Source of the DNA: an uncultured Anaerolineae bacterium | GTDB lineage: Bacteria > Chloroflexota > Anaerolineae > Promineifilales > Promineifilaceae | Direction of reading: 5' to 3' | NCBI GenBank assembly: GCA_905479495.1 | Contig: CAJQMR010000015.1 | Span: forward strand, 33,606-97,605 | Length of the DNA: 64,000 bases | Shown here: positions 24,817-33,570 of the stretch, piece after piece | Layout of the letters: each line of letters starts with the position of its first letter | Numbering within the stretch: the first letter of the stretch is position 1 | Notes under the pieces: generated by a model | Seen by the model: the letters and a program-made list of their open reading frames with translations, nothing else | The model's database searches: none | Told to the model about the DNA's origin: nothing | Position numbers and translations under genes: made by a program

Positions 24817-27030
24817 CTAATGTGGGGATGGTTTGGCAAGGATTCGGGCAATGGGACGTAAATCCATCCACCATTGCTTTTTCGGCCGTTTTTTCTCCAT
24901 GTCAAACATGCGCGGCACATCTTCCATATTGGTAAATACCAACGAACCGCCAATTTGTCCAATGCAGGCACAGGTGGGGTCTGCCGCTGCGATCTGTGTC
25001 TCCAATTGGTTAATCGCGTAAGAGGTCAGGCGCGTGGCCAAAATGCGATCAAAGGGAGAGGGATCACCCCCTTGCTGTAAATGCCCCAAAATCGCTTCAC
25101 GCACATCAAATAGCTCGCCACCTTCCTCCTCAAACAACGCGCCGATGAATGCCGTGGTGTACACTTTGTTGGCATTCTCGTTGCGAATCATTAGGCCCAG
25201 CCGTTTCCCTTTGCTAAAGCCGACAATCAGCTCTTTTACATCTCCAACCAGGTTGCTGGATGTGATGCCTTCTTCATTGATGTAGACGCGCTCGGCACCG
25301 CTGGCCATGGCGCTCATCAGAGCCAGATAGCCACAGTTGCGCCCCATCACCTCAACCACGAATACGCGGCGAGAGGCCACGGCCGATTGCTTGATTTTGT
25401 CTACCGCATTCACAATGTTGTTCAGTGCGGTATCAGCGCCAACGCTTAATTCTGCGCCCGGCAAATTGTTGTTGATACTGGCCGGGACACAGATGATGGG
25501 AATGTTGTTGGCCGGGAAGGTGTGGCGATTTCCCATCATTTTAAGAACGCTTTCATAACCGGTCCAGCCACCGATCATCAAGAGGCCATCAATTTTGTGC
25601 TCTTCCAGGCTGCGGGCGATGGCGTAAAAATCGCTGCCCTCGGGCATCGTGCGATTGGTGCCCAGCTCTGCGCCACCCCGGGAAGCCCAGCCGGAGACGC
25701 TCATCCAATCCATTTCCCGAATATCCCCGTCTACCAGACCGGGGAAACCGTTTTGCACCCCGAGCATAACGTGGCCTTTGTCGGTGCCCAGGCGTACGGC
25801 CGTTCGTACGGCCGTATTCATTCCTGGTGCTGGACCACCCGCATTCATCACCGCAATGCGCATTCGCTGTTGGTCTGGCGCAGGCGGATGGGGCAAGACG
25901 CGTACCATGGTGCGGATAATTTGGAAAGATTCGTTAAAGCTGCTGCCGCGTAAGTGCATCGCTTCGGCAAAATTGTGCGCCTGCATTTCTTTAGCCACAG
26001 CGTGCGTTTTTTCTAAGGCTTCATCCAGCGGCGTGCGCGTGATTTTGTTGCTGCGGATGCCCATGACAAACGGTTTTTCATTTTCCGTGGCCGCCAGTAA
26101 ATGGTCTACGGCCGCTGCGCCCAACAACGTACTCAGGTTGCGGTCGAAGGCACTGGGCGCGCCGCCACGCTGCACATGCCCCAGCACCGTGATGCGCGTG
26201 TCTTCTTCCAGGCGATTTTCCAGCACTTGCTTAATGTATTCGCTGGTGATGCGGTTACCGTGCCGGTCTTGCGCCCCTTCTGCCACCACCACAATGATGT
26301 CGCGACGGCCAGCTTCGCGCCCCTGGTGCAGCAGGTCGCACATCTTCTCTTCCCAATTGTCAGCATCGGGTGGGTTTTCGGGGATGAATACCCAATCGCC
26401 GCCGCCGGCCATGGCCCCCATCAGAGCCAGGTAGCCACAACGACGCCCCATCACTTCGACCACGAAGATGCGCTGGTGGCTGGCAGCCGTGCTGGAAATG
26501 GCGTCAATGGCTTCGACAATGCGGTGCAGCGCCGTGTCTGAGCCGGTTGTAACGTCAGAGCCAAACATGTCGTTGTCGATGGAGCCGATGATACCTGCAA
26601 TTTGAATATGCTGGTGTCGATCGGCAATCTCCTGGCTGATTTGGCCGCATTCGGCCAGTTCGTTCACCAGGCTGGGCCACTCATCATAGAGAATTTGTGC
26701 GCCACTCAGGCTGCCATCTCCACCAATAATAACCAAACTATCCAATTCGTGTTCCAGCAGATGATGGACGGCCTTGAGCCGCCCGGCGCGTTCGCGGAAC
26801 TCGTTGCAGCGGGCAGAGCCAATGATCGTGCCGCCCTGTTGCAAGATGCCACCAACATCGTTCCAACCAATTGGCCGAATCTGATCACCGCCATCGACCA
26901 TGCCCTGGTAGCCTTCATAAATAGCAACGGTTTCTATTCCTTTGTCTAATGCCATACGCACGACGGCGCGTACCGCCGCGTTCATTCCCTGGGCGTCGCC
27001 GCCACTCGTTAAAACCCCTAAACGCTTCAT
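24817..27030 (-). CDS. Tandem-domain (eukaryote-type) ATP 6-phosphofructokinase
   Basis: 737 residues, two fused PFK domains. N half (~1-380) is a complete ATP-type enzyme: SGGDAQGMNAAVRA, GGDGS (103-107), GSIDND (149-154), MGRRCGYLAL, GHVQRGGAPSAFDR. C half (~390-737) is degenerate: NAGGPAPGMNTAVR, IGGWTGYES, SINNN (518-522) in place of TIDND, MGRNCGYLAL, GHLQQGGDPSPFDR. Loss of both catalytic Asp residues and the change of QRGG to QQGG copy the pattern of animal and fungal PFK, where the C half is an allosteric domain. An allosteric C half here is inference. Confidence 0.92.
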   Translation of the reverse strand: MKRLGVLTSGGDAQGMNAAVRAVVRMALDKGIETVAIYEGYQGMVDGGDQIRPIGWNDVGGILQQGGTIIGSARCNEFRERAGRLKAVHHLLEHELDSLVIIGGDGSLSGAQILYDEWPSLVNELAECGQISQEIADRHQHIQIAGIIGSIDNDMFGSDVTTGSDTALHRIVEAIDAISSTAASHQRIFVVEVMGRRCGYLALMGAMAGGGDWVFIPENPPDADNWEEKMCDLLHQGREAGRRDIIVVVAEGAQDRHGNRITSEYIKQVLENRLEEDTRITVLGHVQRGGAPSAFDRNLSTLLGAAAVDHLLAATENEKPFVMGIRSNKITRTPLDEALEKTHAVAKEMQAHNFAEAMHLRGSSFNESFQIIRTMVRVLPHPPAPDQQRMRIAVMNAGGPAPGMNTAVRTAVRLGTDKGHVMLGVQNGFPGLVDGDIREMDWMSVSGWASRGGAELGTNRTMPEGSDFYAIARSLEEHKIDGLLMIGGWTGYESVLKMMGNRHTFPANNIPIICVPASINNNLPGAELSVGADTALNNIVNAVDKIKQSAVASRRVFVVEVMGRNCGYLALMSAMASGAERVYINEEGITSSNLVGDVKELIVGFSKGKRLGLMIRNENANKVYTTAFIGALFEEEGGELFDVREAILGHLQQGGDPSPFDRILATRLTSYAINQLETQIAAADPTCACIGQIGGSLVFTNMEDVPRMFDMEKKRPKKQWWMDLRPIARILAKPSPH

Positions 27031-27062
27031 AGCATCTTTAATCCCTTTAAGTTAGCGATTTG

Positions 27063-27212
27063 GTAATTGAGCAATTAAGGCTGTTATGTAAAAGCCAAAA
27101 AGAATTTTGAATTAGAATGCGCGCACATTTGGCTTTTACTTGAGCAAACCACTAAGAAATCATGCTTCGTGTTTCAAAATACTTTCTGTGGTTTGCTTAA
27201 TTACTCAATTAC
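27063..27212. repeat. Nested hairpin element in pfk/aldolase control region (copy 1 of a dispersed repeat)
   Basis: Three sets of arms: outer GTAATTGAGCAATTAA (27063-27078) with 27197-27212, one mismatch; GTAAAAGCCAAA (27088-27099) with TTTGGCTTTTAC (27128-27139), perfect, 28-base loop; AGCAAACCAC (27143-27152) with GTGGTTTGCT (27188-27197), perfect. The ~65 bases from 27087 recur at 45319 with few changes and the same loop length. It fills the gap upstream of the PFK operon. Confidence 0.8.
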
Positions 27213-27490
27213 ATAATTACTGAACGCTCAGTTGGGGTAAATAAATGGGTTGATTGTTCCATACCTTCTACTACCTCATCCAGCATACCCGCTATAACCC
27301 TCCAGCGAGATGTGACAAACATCATAATCTTTTCCCGTCCATTGTAATGGCTTGGTCTTTCTGCTCGCTACTATACTATTTTATTAGACCGCCTGCCTTC
27401 ATCTACTTGAAGATGGTGGTATATTTCTTACGTGTGAATTGCCAAAATATAACTGGTATAAATTGGCTTAGATTTTAAGGAGACAAACCC
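27213..27490 (+). promoter_or_regulatory. Upstream region of the aldolase gene
   Basis: No gene supported. AAGGAG lies eight bases before the aldolase ATG. AT-rich stretches (TATACT near 27370, GGTATAAATTGG near 27458) could serve as -10 boxes, but none has a convincing -35 at standard spacing. Confidence 0.3.
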
Positions 27491-28897
27491 ATGAAGGTTC
27501 TGGAATCGGTAGATCTGTTGTTTGAGGCCATCGCAGGTGGTGCCTTGGTTGCTGATAGCAAAGTGACGGTGACAAATGAGTCGATTCTTAAGGATAAGAT
27601 TGACGATGTGGTGTATACGGCCGTCTTTGGCAAAGGTCTGGTGCGTGACACCGCACGCTGGCTGTTGTGGGAACTGGGGCAGGTGCTGGGTATTTATCCC
27701 GCCTCGATTCATGAATTATACATGGCTATTGGCCGTGGCGATGTGGCCCACAATTTCACTGTCCCGGCAATTAATGTGCGGGGCATGAATTTTAACACAG
27801 GCCGGGCCATTTTCCGGGCAGCCAACAAATATAATGCCGGGGCCATTCTACTAGAAATTGCCCGCTCTGAGATTGGTTATACGGGGCAACGGCCGTATGA
27901 ATACGTCACCTCGCTCATTGGGGCAGCCATCAAAGAAGGTTTTCGTGGCCCGCTCTTCATCCAGGGAGACCATTTTCAGGTGTCGGCCAAAGGATACCAG
28001 GCAGATCCCGACAAAGAGTTAACGGCCGTTAAAGATTTAATGAAAGAAGCCATTGCTGCTGGTTTTTACAACATCGACATCGACACCTCCACCCTGGTAG
28101 ATTTAGACTTTCCCACGCTGGATGAGCAGCAGCGCCTCAACTACACGCTGTGTGCCGAGCTTACCCGCCATGCCCGCGACCTGGAGCCAGATGACGTGAC
28201 GGTTTCTTTGGGTGGCGAGATTGGTGAAGTGGGGCATAAAAATTCGACGGTGGAAGAGCTGCACGCCTTCATGCAAGGGTATCGGCGCGCGCTGGATGGG
28301 GTCACGGGCATCTCTAAAATTTCGGTGCAAACTGGCACCAGCCACGGCGGCGTAGTGCTGCCCGATGGTACCCTGGCTCAGGTAAGCGTCGATTTTGAGA
28401 CGCTGCGTGCCCTCAGTGCAGCGGCACGAGACACGTACAGCATCGGCGGGGCGGTGCAGCACGGAGCCTCTACGCTGCCGCAAAGTGCCTTCAATAAATT
28501 CCCCGAGGTGGGCACGGTGGAAATCCATCTGGCCACCGGCTTCCAAAACATGATCTACGAAAATGCCCCGGCGGGAATTGTGGAAGCGGCCTATGAGTAC
28601 ATTCGGGCTAACTTCACGCAGAAAGAAGGCCAAACGACGGATCAATTCTTCTACAAGGAGCGCAAACGGGCTTTTGGTCCGCTGAAGCAGCAATGGTGGG
28701 ATTTGCCCGCCGAGGCACAGGCGCACATTGGCAAGCTGTTGCAAGATCAGTTTGAGTTTTTGTTTGACCAACTCAACATCAAGGACACTAAAAAAGTTGT
28801 GGCCGATACGGTCACTGTACCCAAGCACCACCGCGTGCGGCCGACAAAGGCCGCTGAAGAAGGCAAACTGGAAATCGCGGCAGATCTGGCTGACTAG
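27491..28897 (+). CDS. Class II fructose-bisphosphate aldolase-family protein
   Basis: 468 residues, about 100 longer than the usual class II aldolase. Metal and phosphate motifs: FIQGDHFQVSAKGY, IDTSTLVD, SLGGEIGEVGHKNST, QTGTSHGG, and IGGAVQHGASTLP. It probably cleaves fructose-1,6-bisphosphate to triose phosphates using a divalent metal. An N-terminal ~75-residue helical part precedes the barrel, and a C-terminal part (FKER-like helix, then KHHRVRPTKAA) follows. Together with the two PFK genes transcribed the other way it forms an upper-glycolysis locus. AAGGAG supports ATG 27491. Confidence 0.87.
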   Translation: MKVLESVDLLFEAIAGGALVADSKVTVTNESILKDKIDDVVYTAVFGKGLVRDTARWLLWELGQVLGIYPASIHELYMAIGRGDVAHNFTVPAINVRGMNFNTGRAIFRAANKYNAGAILLEIARSEIGYTGQRPYEYVTSLIGAAIKEGFRGPLFIQGDHFQVSAKGYQADPDKELTAVKDLMKEAIAAGFYNIDIDTSTLVDLDFPTLDEQQRLNYTLCAELTRHARDLEPDDVTVSLGGEIGEVGHKNSTVEELHAFMQGYRRALDGVTGISKISVQTGTSHGGVVLPDGTLAQVSVDFETLRALSAAARDTYSIGGAVQHGASTLPQSAFNKFPEVGTVEIHLATGFQNMIYENAPAGIVEAAYEYIRANFTQKEGQTTDQFFYKERKRAFGPLKQQWWDLPAEAQAHIGKLLQDQFEFLFDQLNIKDTKKVVADTVTVPKHHRVRPTKAAEEGKLEIAADLAD

Positions 28898-28963
28898 GGA
28901 AGGGACGCAGAGACTTGGAGATGGACGGCTGCGCCGCTTAGAACGCTGAGTTTTTTAGTTTTG

Positions 28964-29260
28964 TTATTTCAGGGCGAAGTGGCGGATGCCGTCTTTCATC
29001 ATTTTGACGTTGAAGTTGAGCAATAAGCCGGCCTTGCGTTGGGATAGTTTGAGGTAAGAGAGGACTTGCGCTGCGTGAACAGGCAAGATTTTGTCTACGG
29101 CTTTAGCTCAACGACGACCTGATCGTTGACCAGCAGGTCAATGCGGTAGGCGTTGGGTAGCTGGAGTTCTTTGTATACGACGGGTAAGACGACCTGCTTT
29201 TGTACAGAAAGCTCCAGCTTTTCCAGCTCGTAAACTAGACAAGATTCGTAGTTCTCACAA
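28964..29260 (-). pseudogene. GxxExxY-family remnant, 5'-truncated and frameshifted
   Basis: Reads NYESCLVYELEKLELSVQKQ, LPNAYRIDLLVNDQVVVELK, then, after a one-base deletion near 29098-29103, AVDKILPVHAAQVLSYLKLS and AGLLINFNVKMMKDGIRHF in the next frame. The family's N-terminal ~30 residues (with the GxxExxY motif) are absent; the methyltransferase gene abuts instead. GxxExxY proteins are small, of unknown role, often mobile or multi-copy. A dead copy. Confidence 0.85.
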
Positions 29261-30130
29261 TCCCTCACTGCTCTCTGCGTCCTTTTTCTCAATCACAAAA
29301 ACCAACTCCCCTTCGAACAACAATTCGGTGACGGGCCAGTTCAGGCCATCGATGAGCTGGTGCATAAAGTCGCGGTAGCGGTTGGTGAGGTTGCGGCCGC
29401 CGTGGGTACTGACGCTGGGGTAGGAGAGGACCAACCAGCGGACGTTGAGCGCTTGCAGCAACGGCCGTCCCAAATCCCCATAGTTGCGGGTAAAACGGGG
29501 CATCTCTTTCAGGAACAGGGCCACATCTGCCTGCTCTTGCGGAAAGTTCATGGCCACATCTTGCACTCGCGCCAACGGTTCCAGCCCTTCCAGTTGAAAG
29601 TAATGGTTAATAAACTGAATACGCGGCTCATGAATGTCATACGCATAAAACTGCAACCGTTCACCGTTTACCGTCCACTGTTCACCGACTTTTGGGAACA
29701 TCCAGCGCAGCGCCAGCGGATTCAGGGCACAGGCAATGTCTAAAATCGATTGGGGCTGGCCAGTGATGGCAAAGATTTGGGTGTAAAAGTCGGTCATGAT
29801 GGGCAGCCTCTCGCGGGTGGAGAGGTGGGCTTCCAGGCTTTGCAGACAGAGTTGGTTGATGCGCTCTTCATCGTGGGCGGCAAAGGCTTCGCTGAGCTGT
29901 TGGGATACGGCCGTATAATCCGGGTCGCCCAAATAAGGTGCCATGATGCTGTGCAGCTTAGCCCGCACCGCTTTGATAGCGGCTTTTGGCTTTTTATGTT
30001 GGCGGGCGGCCTCTTCGGCCAGCTGGCGAATGGTCACTTCACTGGTGTCACCATATTTGCGGGAGTTTTTGATGGCGGTGGTAACGGCCGTAATCAATAC
30101 TTCATCTTTCTTGTCCATAAACCCCATCAT
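29255..30130 (-). CDS. ArmA/Rmt/FmrO-like 16S rRNA m7G1405 methyltransferase
   Basis: About 291 residues. The N-terminal helices (MDKKDEVLITAVTTAIKNS) and the motifs ERLPIMTDFYTQIFAITG, SILDIACALNPLALRW (SAM site), FYAYDIHEPRIQFINHYF, VALFLKEMP, WLVLSYPSVSTHGGRNL and LLFEGELVFVIEK follow the FmrO family (PF07091) of aminoglycoside-resistance methyltransferases. Members methylate N7 of G1405 in 16S rRNA and block gentamicin/kanamycin binding; this protein's activity is inferred. The start is uncertain (ATG 30130, 30127 or 30118; frame open to 30343). No aminoglycoside biosynthesis genes are nearby. Confidence 0.88.
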   Translation of the reverse strand: MMGFMDKKDEVLITAVTTAIKNSRKYGDTSEVTIRQLAEEAARQHKKPKAAIKAVRAKLHSIMAPYLGDPDYTAVSQQLSEAFAAHDEERINQLCLQSLEAHLSTRERLPIMTDFYTQIFAITGQPQSILDIACALNPLALRWMFPKVGEQWTVNGERLQFYAYDIHEPRIQFINHYFQLEGLEPLARVQDVAMNFPQEQADVALFLKEMPRFTRNYGDLGRPLLQALNVRWLVLSYPSVSTHGGRNLTNRYRDFMHQLIDGLNWPVTELLFEGELVFVIEKKDAESSEGL

Positions 30131-30212
30131 ACCAGCGGTGCCAGTGAGAGACACATAACTGCCATCTGTAATCTTCACATGAGGCTTGCCTGGGGAAGGT
30201 AAAAAGTCTACC

Positions 30213-30419
30213 ATGAGTCCGAAACAAATTCGTTTGTTAATAGAGGCTTTGCGAATGTCCTTATCCAAGAGATTGTTGTTCGCTGCTCTTTCTATTCTCG
30301 TGTTGGCTGGCGAGTACGAAACAGCAGGCGTGGTTTGGGGCATTGATGTGGTGGATGGTTATGCTTATGTGGCCAATGGCAACCACGGATTGCTCATTGT
30401 GCAATGGACGGCTGAATAA
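30213..30419 (+). pseudogene. LVIVD-repeat-like fragment with a signal-like N-terminus
   Basis: 68-residue reading frame: a hydrophobic segment (MSLSKRLLFAALSILVLAG) runs straight into GIDVVDGYAYVANGNHGLLIV, which is one LVIVD/beta-propeller repeat, and then stops. Full proteins of this type have many such repeats. I read it as a deletion remnant of an exported propeller protein. It could also be a short expressed peptide. Confidence 0.5.
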
Positions 30420-30491
30420 TCAAAGATGCAGACTCTTGTTGAAAACGAGTGACAATGACTAACTACAGTATCCACAAAATAGGAGAAAAAA

Positions 30492-30926
30492 ATGACAGCA
30501 ACTGAACCTGATGAATTACGGCAGTTTGATTTTTGGCTGGGTGAGTGGGCGTTAACCTGGGGTGAAGACGGGCGGGGGACAAATCGGATAACGGCAGTTC
30601 TCGACAATCGCGTCATTAAAGAGGAGTTTGACGGTACGCCCTCTACCCCGCTGCAAGGGCTGAGCGTGTCTACCTACAACACGCAGTTAGGCAAATGGCA
30701 GCAAACCTGGGTGGATAATTCCGGCAGCTATCTTGATTTTGTGGGGGAGTTTATGGACGGGAAGATGATCTTTTCCCGTGAGACCACACTTGAGGGCAAA
30801 CCGATCATCCAGCGCATGGTGTGGTACAACATTGCCGAGAAGACATTGGATTGGAATTGGGAGCGTTCCAACGACGGGGGTGAGACGTGGCAGGTGGTCT
30901 GGCAAATTCACTACCAGCGGAAGTAG
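30492..30926 (+). CDS. DUF1579-family protein
   Basis: 144 residues matching the DUF1579 pattern: FDFWLGEWALTWGEDGRGTNRITAVLDNRVIKEEFDG, LSVSTYNTQLGKWQQTWVDNSGSYLDFVG, MVWYNIAEKTLDWNWERSNDGG. A small beta-barrel, lipocalin-like fold of unknown function; cytoplasmic, with no signal peptide. GGAG precedes ATG 30492 by eight bases. Confidence 0.82.
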   Translation: MTATEPDELRQFDFWLGEWALTWGEDGRGTNRITAVLDNRVIKEEFDGTPSTPLQGLSVSTYNTQLGKWQQTWVDNSGSYLDFVGEFMDGKMIFSRETTLEGKPIIQRMVWYNIAEKTLDWNWERSNDGGETWQVVWQIHYQRK

Positions 30927-30955
30927 TGAGAACAGGTTGACTTACTTTGGAATGA

Positions 30956-30990
30956 ACGGCCGTCCCCGCAAACTCAAGCTAAAATTCAGA
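30956..30990 (+). promoter_or_regulatory. Octamer-N14-GCTAAAAT module 1
   Basis: ACGGCCGT (30956-30963), 14 bases, then GCTAAAATTCAGA (30978-30990). The same layout occurs at 31941, 33972 and 36295 with 15-17 bases spacing; in each case a membrane or exported protein gene on the plus strand follows, here 90 bases on. GCTAAAAT could be a -10 box. Confidence 0.5.
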
Positions 30991-31079
30991 GGTTCAAGTT
31001 TCATAAGAGGAACCGGCAAGTTAGACGTATAGATTCCCAAGATAATGATTGTAAACTCTGGTTTGAGGTAATAAGACGA

Positions 31080-31940
31080 ATGGCGGGTTGTTTCACTCTC
31101 GTATTGTACTTACTGGCCGTATTTCTAACACTTTTAGTGCCACTGGCGCTGCGCAGTATGGTAATTTCTGCTCCCATTCAGCTTGTAAGTGCGGTCTTTT
31201 GCTGGCTGGTGCCAGTAGGGTTCTTTGGCAGCTTCTGGTTTGGGCGGCAGGCACTGTTTAAAAAGTTCCCCGAATTAGAAAGGCAAAAAGCAAAGTTCGA
31301 GGAAACGGTGCCAATGACAAAGGCGCAACGCGTTGTTCTTATCTGGCTGACGGTAGACGCATTTGTACTCTTTATCTGGCTAACCCTGGCAATGGCTTTT
31401 GGACAGGTAGAGGGTAAGGCGGCGGCGTTGCTTGCTTTGTTTGTTGTTTCTGTAGCTTTTCTTTCGGCCTTTATCGGTTACCTTCTTGGCAAGCTGCCGC
31501 TTTCTGATCAGCGGAAGTTGGTTGTAGTTATCGGAGGGTTGTTTGGTATCTGCTCTGGGGCCGGATTTCTTTATAAACTGATTGTTGGATGGCAAGAAGA
31601 CCCCTTGGTTCGATGGGGTGCAGTCGCGGGAGCTTGTGTTAGTCTGTTAACGGTGTACTATTTCCATCGGCGGTGGGATCCGGCAGCTCTGGAAATGTTC
31701 GACCATGCTCGTGTGGAGCGATATTTGGATGTCTTGTATCTAACTAATGGCTGTTTTCGTTTACTGTACATTGCCGCTCTTTTGGGCGGATGGATACTTT
31801 TGAACGCCATCGGTGAACAGTTTGCTTTGATGGTGGTTACTGCCTGGCTATCAACACTTTTTAGTTATATGAGTGTACAGGTATGGCGACACCGACCGCC
31901 GCTAAGCAGGGAACCAATTTACAAATCTGGAGTAGGGTGA
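31080..31940 (+). CDS. Hypothetical multi-spanning membrane protein
   Basis: 286 residues with seven or eight hydrophobic segments, including the tract CFTLVLYLLAVFLTLLVPLA at the start and a cytoplasmic charged loop (FPELERQKAKFEETVPM). Near the end RVERYLDVLYLTNGCFRLLYI precedes two more helices. No family recognised. ATG 31080 follows a GAGG about 12 bases upstream, and a promoter-like module lies 90 bases upstream. Confidence 0.7.
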   Translation: MAGCFTLVLYLLAVFLTLLVPLALRSMVISAPIQLVSAVFCWLVPVGFFGSFWFGRQALFKKFPELERQKAKFEETVPMTKAQRVVLIWLTVDAFVLFIWLTLAMAFGQVEGKAAALLALFVVSVAFLSAFIGYLLGKLPLSDQRKLVVVIGGLFGICSGAGFLYKLIVGWQEDPLVRWGAVAGACVSLLTVYYFHRRWDPAALEMFDHARVERYLDVLYLTNGCFRLLYIAALLGGWILLNAIGEQFALMVVTAWLSTLFSYMSVQVWRHRPPLSREPIYKSGVG

Positions 31941-31974
31941 ACGGCCGTTTCCCCCCACCCCACGCTAAAATCCA
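31941..31974 (+). promoter_or_regulatory. Octamer-N15-GCTAAAAT module 2
   Basis: ACGGCCGT (31941-31948), 15 bases, GCTAAAATCCA (31964-31974), directly after the upstream stop and ~170 bases before the surface-protein start. Confidence 0.5.
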
Positions 31975-32024
31975 AAAATCAATTCACAAGCCAAATTTAT
32001 TTTATGCGTTTCGATATTCAAAAA

Positions 32025-32057
32025 AATATTGCCATACTGTATGATATAGGCAATATT
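32025..32057. promoter_or_regulatory. Operator-like dyad upstream of the surface-protein gene
   Basis: AATATTGCC (32025-32033) and GGCAATATT (32049-32057) form a perfect 9-bp inverted repeat with 15 bases between. It lies between module 2 and the start codon at 32143, a fit for a regulator site. Confidence 0.45.
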
Positions 32058-32142
32058 GGGTTCGGGAGCCAGCATCATCTTCATATCAATTGTATTTCGT
32101 CAGTTGTGTTTCTGGCCCCCTTTTGAAATTCAGGAGCATAAA

Positions 32143-33570
32143 ATGAAACAGAATAAGTTTGACTTCATCATACTGTTGGTGAGTTTGACTGTATTTCTTA
32201 TCGTTGGCATCAGGAATACGATGGCCAGGGCGGCAGAACCAGAGAAAAGCACCTTTCAACAAATTATGGCGCCTGCCGCCGGGGGCGGACCAGGCACAGT
32301 GCCCAACTGGTTTACCTATCAAGGGTATTTAGAAGACGACGGCGCTCCAATTAATGACACCTGTGATTTTCAATTTAGTTTATGGGATTCTTCCGGCTCT
32401 GGCACACCGCCCGCCGGTGGTATCCAAATTGGTACCACGGAAACCGTTAGCAGTATCTCCGTAATCGATGGTCTTTTTAGCTATCCCTTAAATGCAACAG
32501 GCGCATTCGGCGATGACGCATTTAATGGGCAAATGCGCTATTTGCAAATAGCCGTGCGCTGCCCCGCTGGTGGGGGGGCTTATACCACATTGGCACCACG
32601 TCAGCTGTTGACCGCTTCCCCTTATGCCCTCAGTTTACGGCCTGGTGCAGTCATCTCAGACGCCCAAAACAATGCGCTTTTATCCGTTGTGAACACCTTT
32701 GATTCAGACACACACGGCAGCGCCATCTCAGCCCATGGCAGCTCGCCCACGGCACCCGTCATTGCTGCCTATCATGAAGGCACTGGCCATGCGCTCTATG
32801 GGTCCTCTGACAGCAGTTATCCCACTGTAGGCGGCGTCAATTATGGCAGTGGTAGTGCCATTGATGGCCGGAGTACAAGCGGTACTGGCGTTTATGGCTC
32901 TACCAGCAGTACTGACAGCGTCGGTGTCCTCGGCGTACAATCCGGATATACCATCAGCGATTTAAGCACTTATTTCAAGCCGGGCGGTTTTTTCGGCGGC
33001 CGAAATGGTGTTGTGGGTATTGCCAAAGCAGATGCCGGTTTTGGTGTCTTTGGATGGGATCAATCTACTTCGGGCGGTTGGGCAGGTTACTTTCTCTCGA
33101 CCAATGGGAGCGGTGTCTATGCTTCCGTGCCTGCCGGGCATGTGGGCTTAAATACCAATGGCACAAAGCCGGCTGTTGTGGCTACCGACGATGGTGCCCG
33201 GCTGATGTATGCTGAAGAAGCGACCGAAGTTTGGTTTACAGAGTATGGCTTTGGACAGCTTGTAGGGGGAACGGCCGTTATTACCATCGATCCCACCTAT
33301 GCCCAGACAGTCAACCTTGCCGAACCGTATCATGTCTTCTTACAGGCCTATGATGACGCCGATCTGTACGTAACCAACCGGACCGCAAGTAGTTTTGAGG
33401 TTCAGCTGCGAGAGGGCAACAGCAGTGCCGAATTTTCCTATCGCATTGTGGCCGCACGCCTTGGCTATGAAGCAGATCGCATGGAGCCTGCGCCCTGGGC
33501 CGATAATGATCCAAACTTGTACCCGGAAAAAGCAAATAACGCAGCCGCAATGACGCAAGGAGGCCAATAA
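32143..33570 (+). CDS. Exported Gly/Ser-rich surface protein
   Basis: 475 residues. N-terminal membrane or signal segment (FIILLVSLTVFLIVGIRN), then a domain with NWFTYQGYLEDDGAPINDTC and FQFSLWDSSGSG found in tail-fibre or cell-surface proteins, a Gly/Ser/Thr-rich middle with repeated GTGVYGSTSSTDSVGVLG-type segments, and a C-terminal beta domain ending MEPAPWADNDPN. Start ATG 32143 is set by AGGAG (32132-32136). The stop TAA shares its last base with the next ATG, so the pair is co-translated. Confidence 0.8.
   Translation: MKQNKFDFIILLVSLTVFLIVGIRNTMARAAEPEKSTFQQIMAPAAGGGPGTVPNWFTYQGYLEDDGAPINDTCDFQFSLWDSSGSGTPPAGGIQIGTTETVSSISVIDGLFSYPLNATGAFGDDAFNGQMRYLQIAVRCPAGGGAYTTLAPRQLLTASPYALSLRPGAVISDAQNNALLSVVNTFDSDTHGSAISAHGSSPTAPVIAAYHEGTGHALYGSSDSSYPTVGGVNYGSGSAIDGRSTSGTGVYGSTSSTDSVGVLGVQSGYTISDLSTYFKPGGFFGGRNGVVGIAKADAGFGVFGWDQSTSGGWAGYFLSTNGSGVYASVPAGHVGLNTNGTKPAVVATDDGARLMYAEEATEVWFTEYGFGQLVGGTAVITIDPTYAQTVNLAEPYHVFLQAYDDADLYVTNRTASSFEVQLREGNSSAEFSYRIVAARLGYEADRMEPAPWADNDPNLYPEKANNAAAMTQGGQ

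Noticed and set aside
28964..29260. Functional GxxExxY gene using programmed frameshifting
   Set aside because: The first ~30 residues are also missing and there is no slippery sequence with a stimulator, so decay is the simpler reading.
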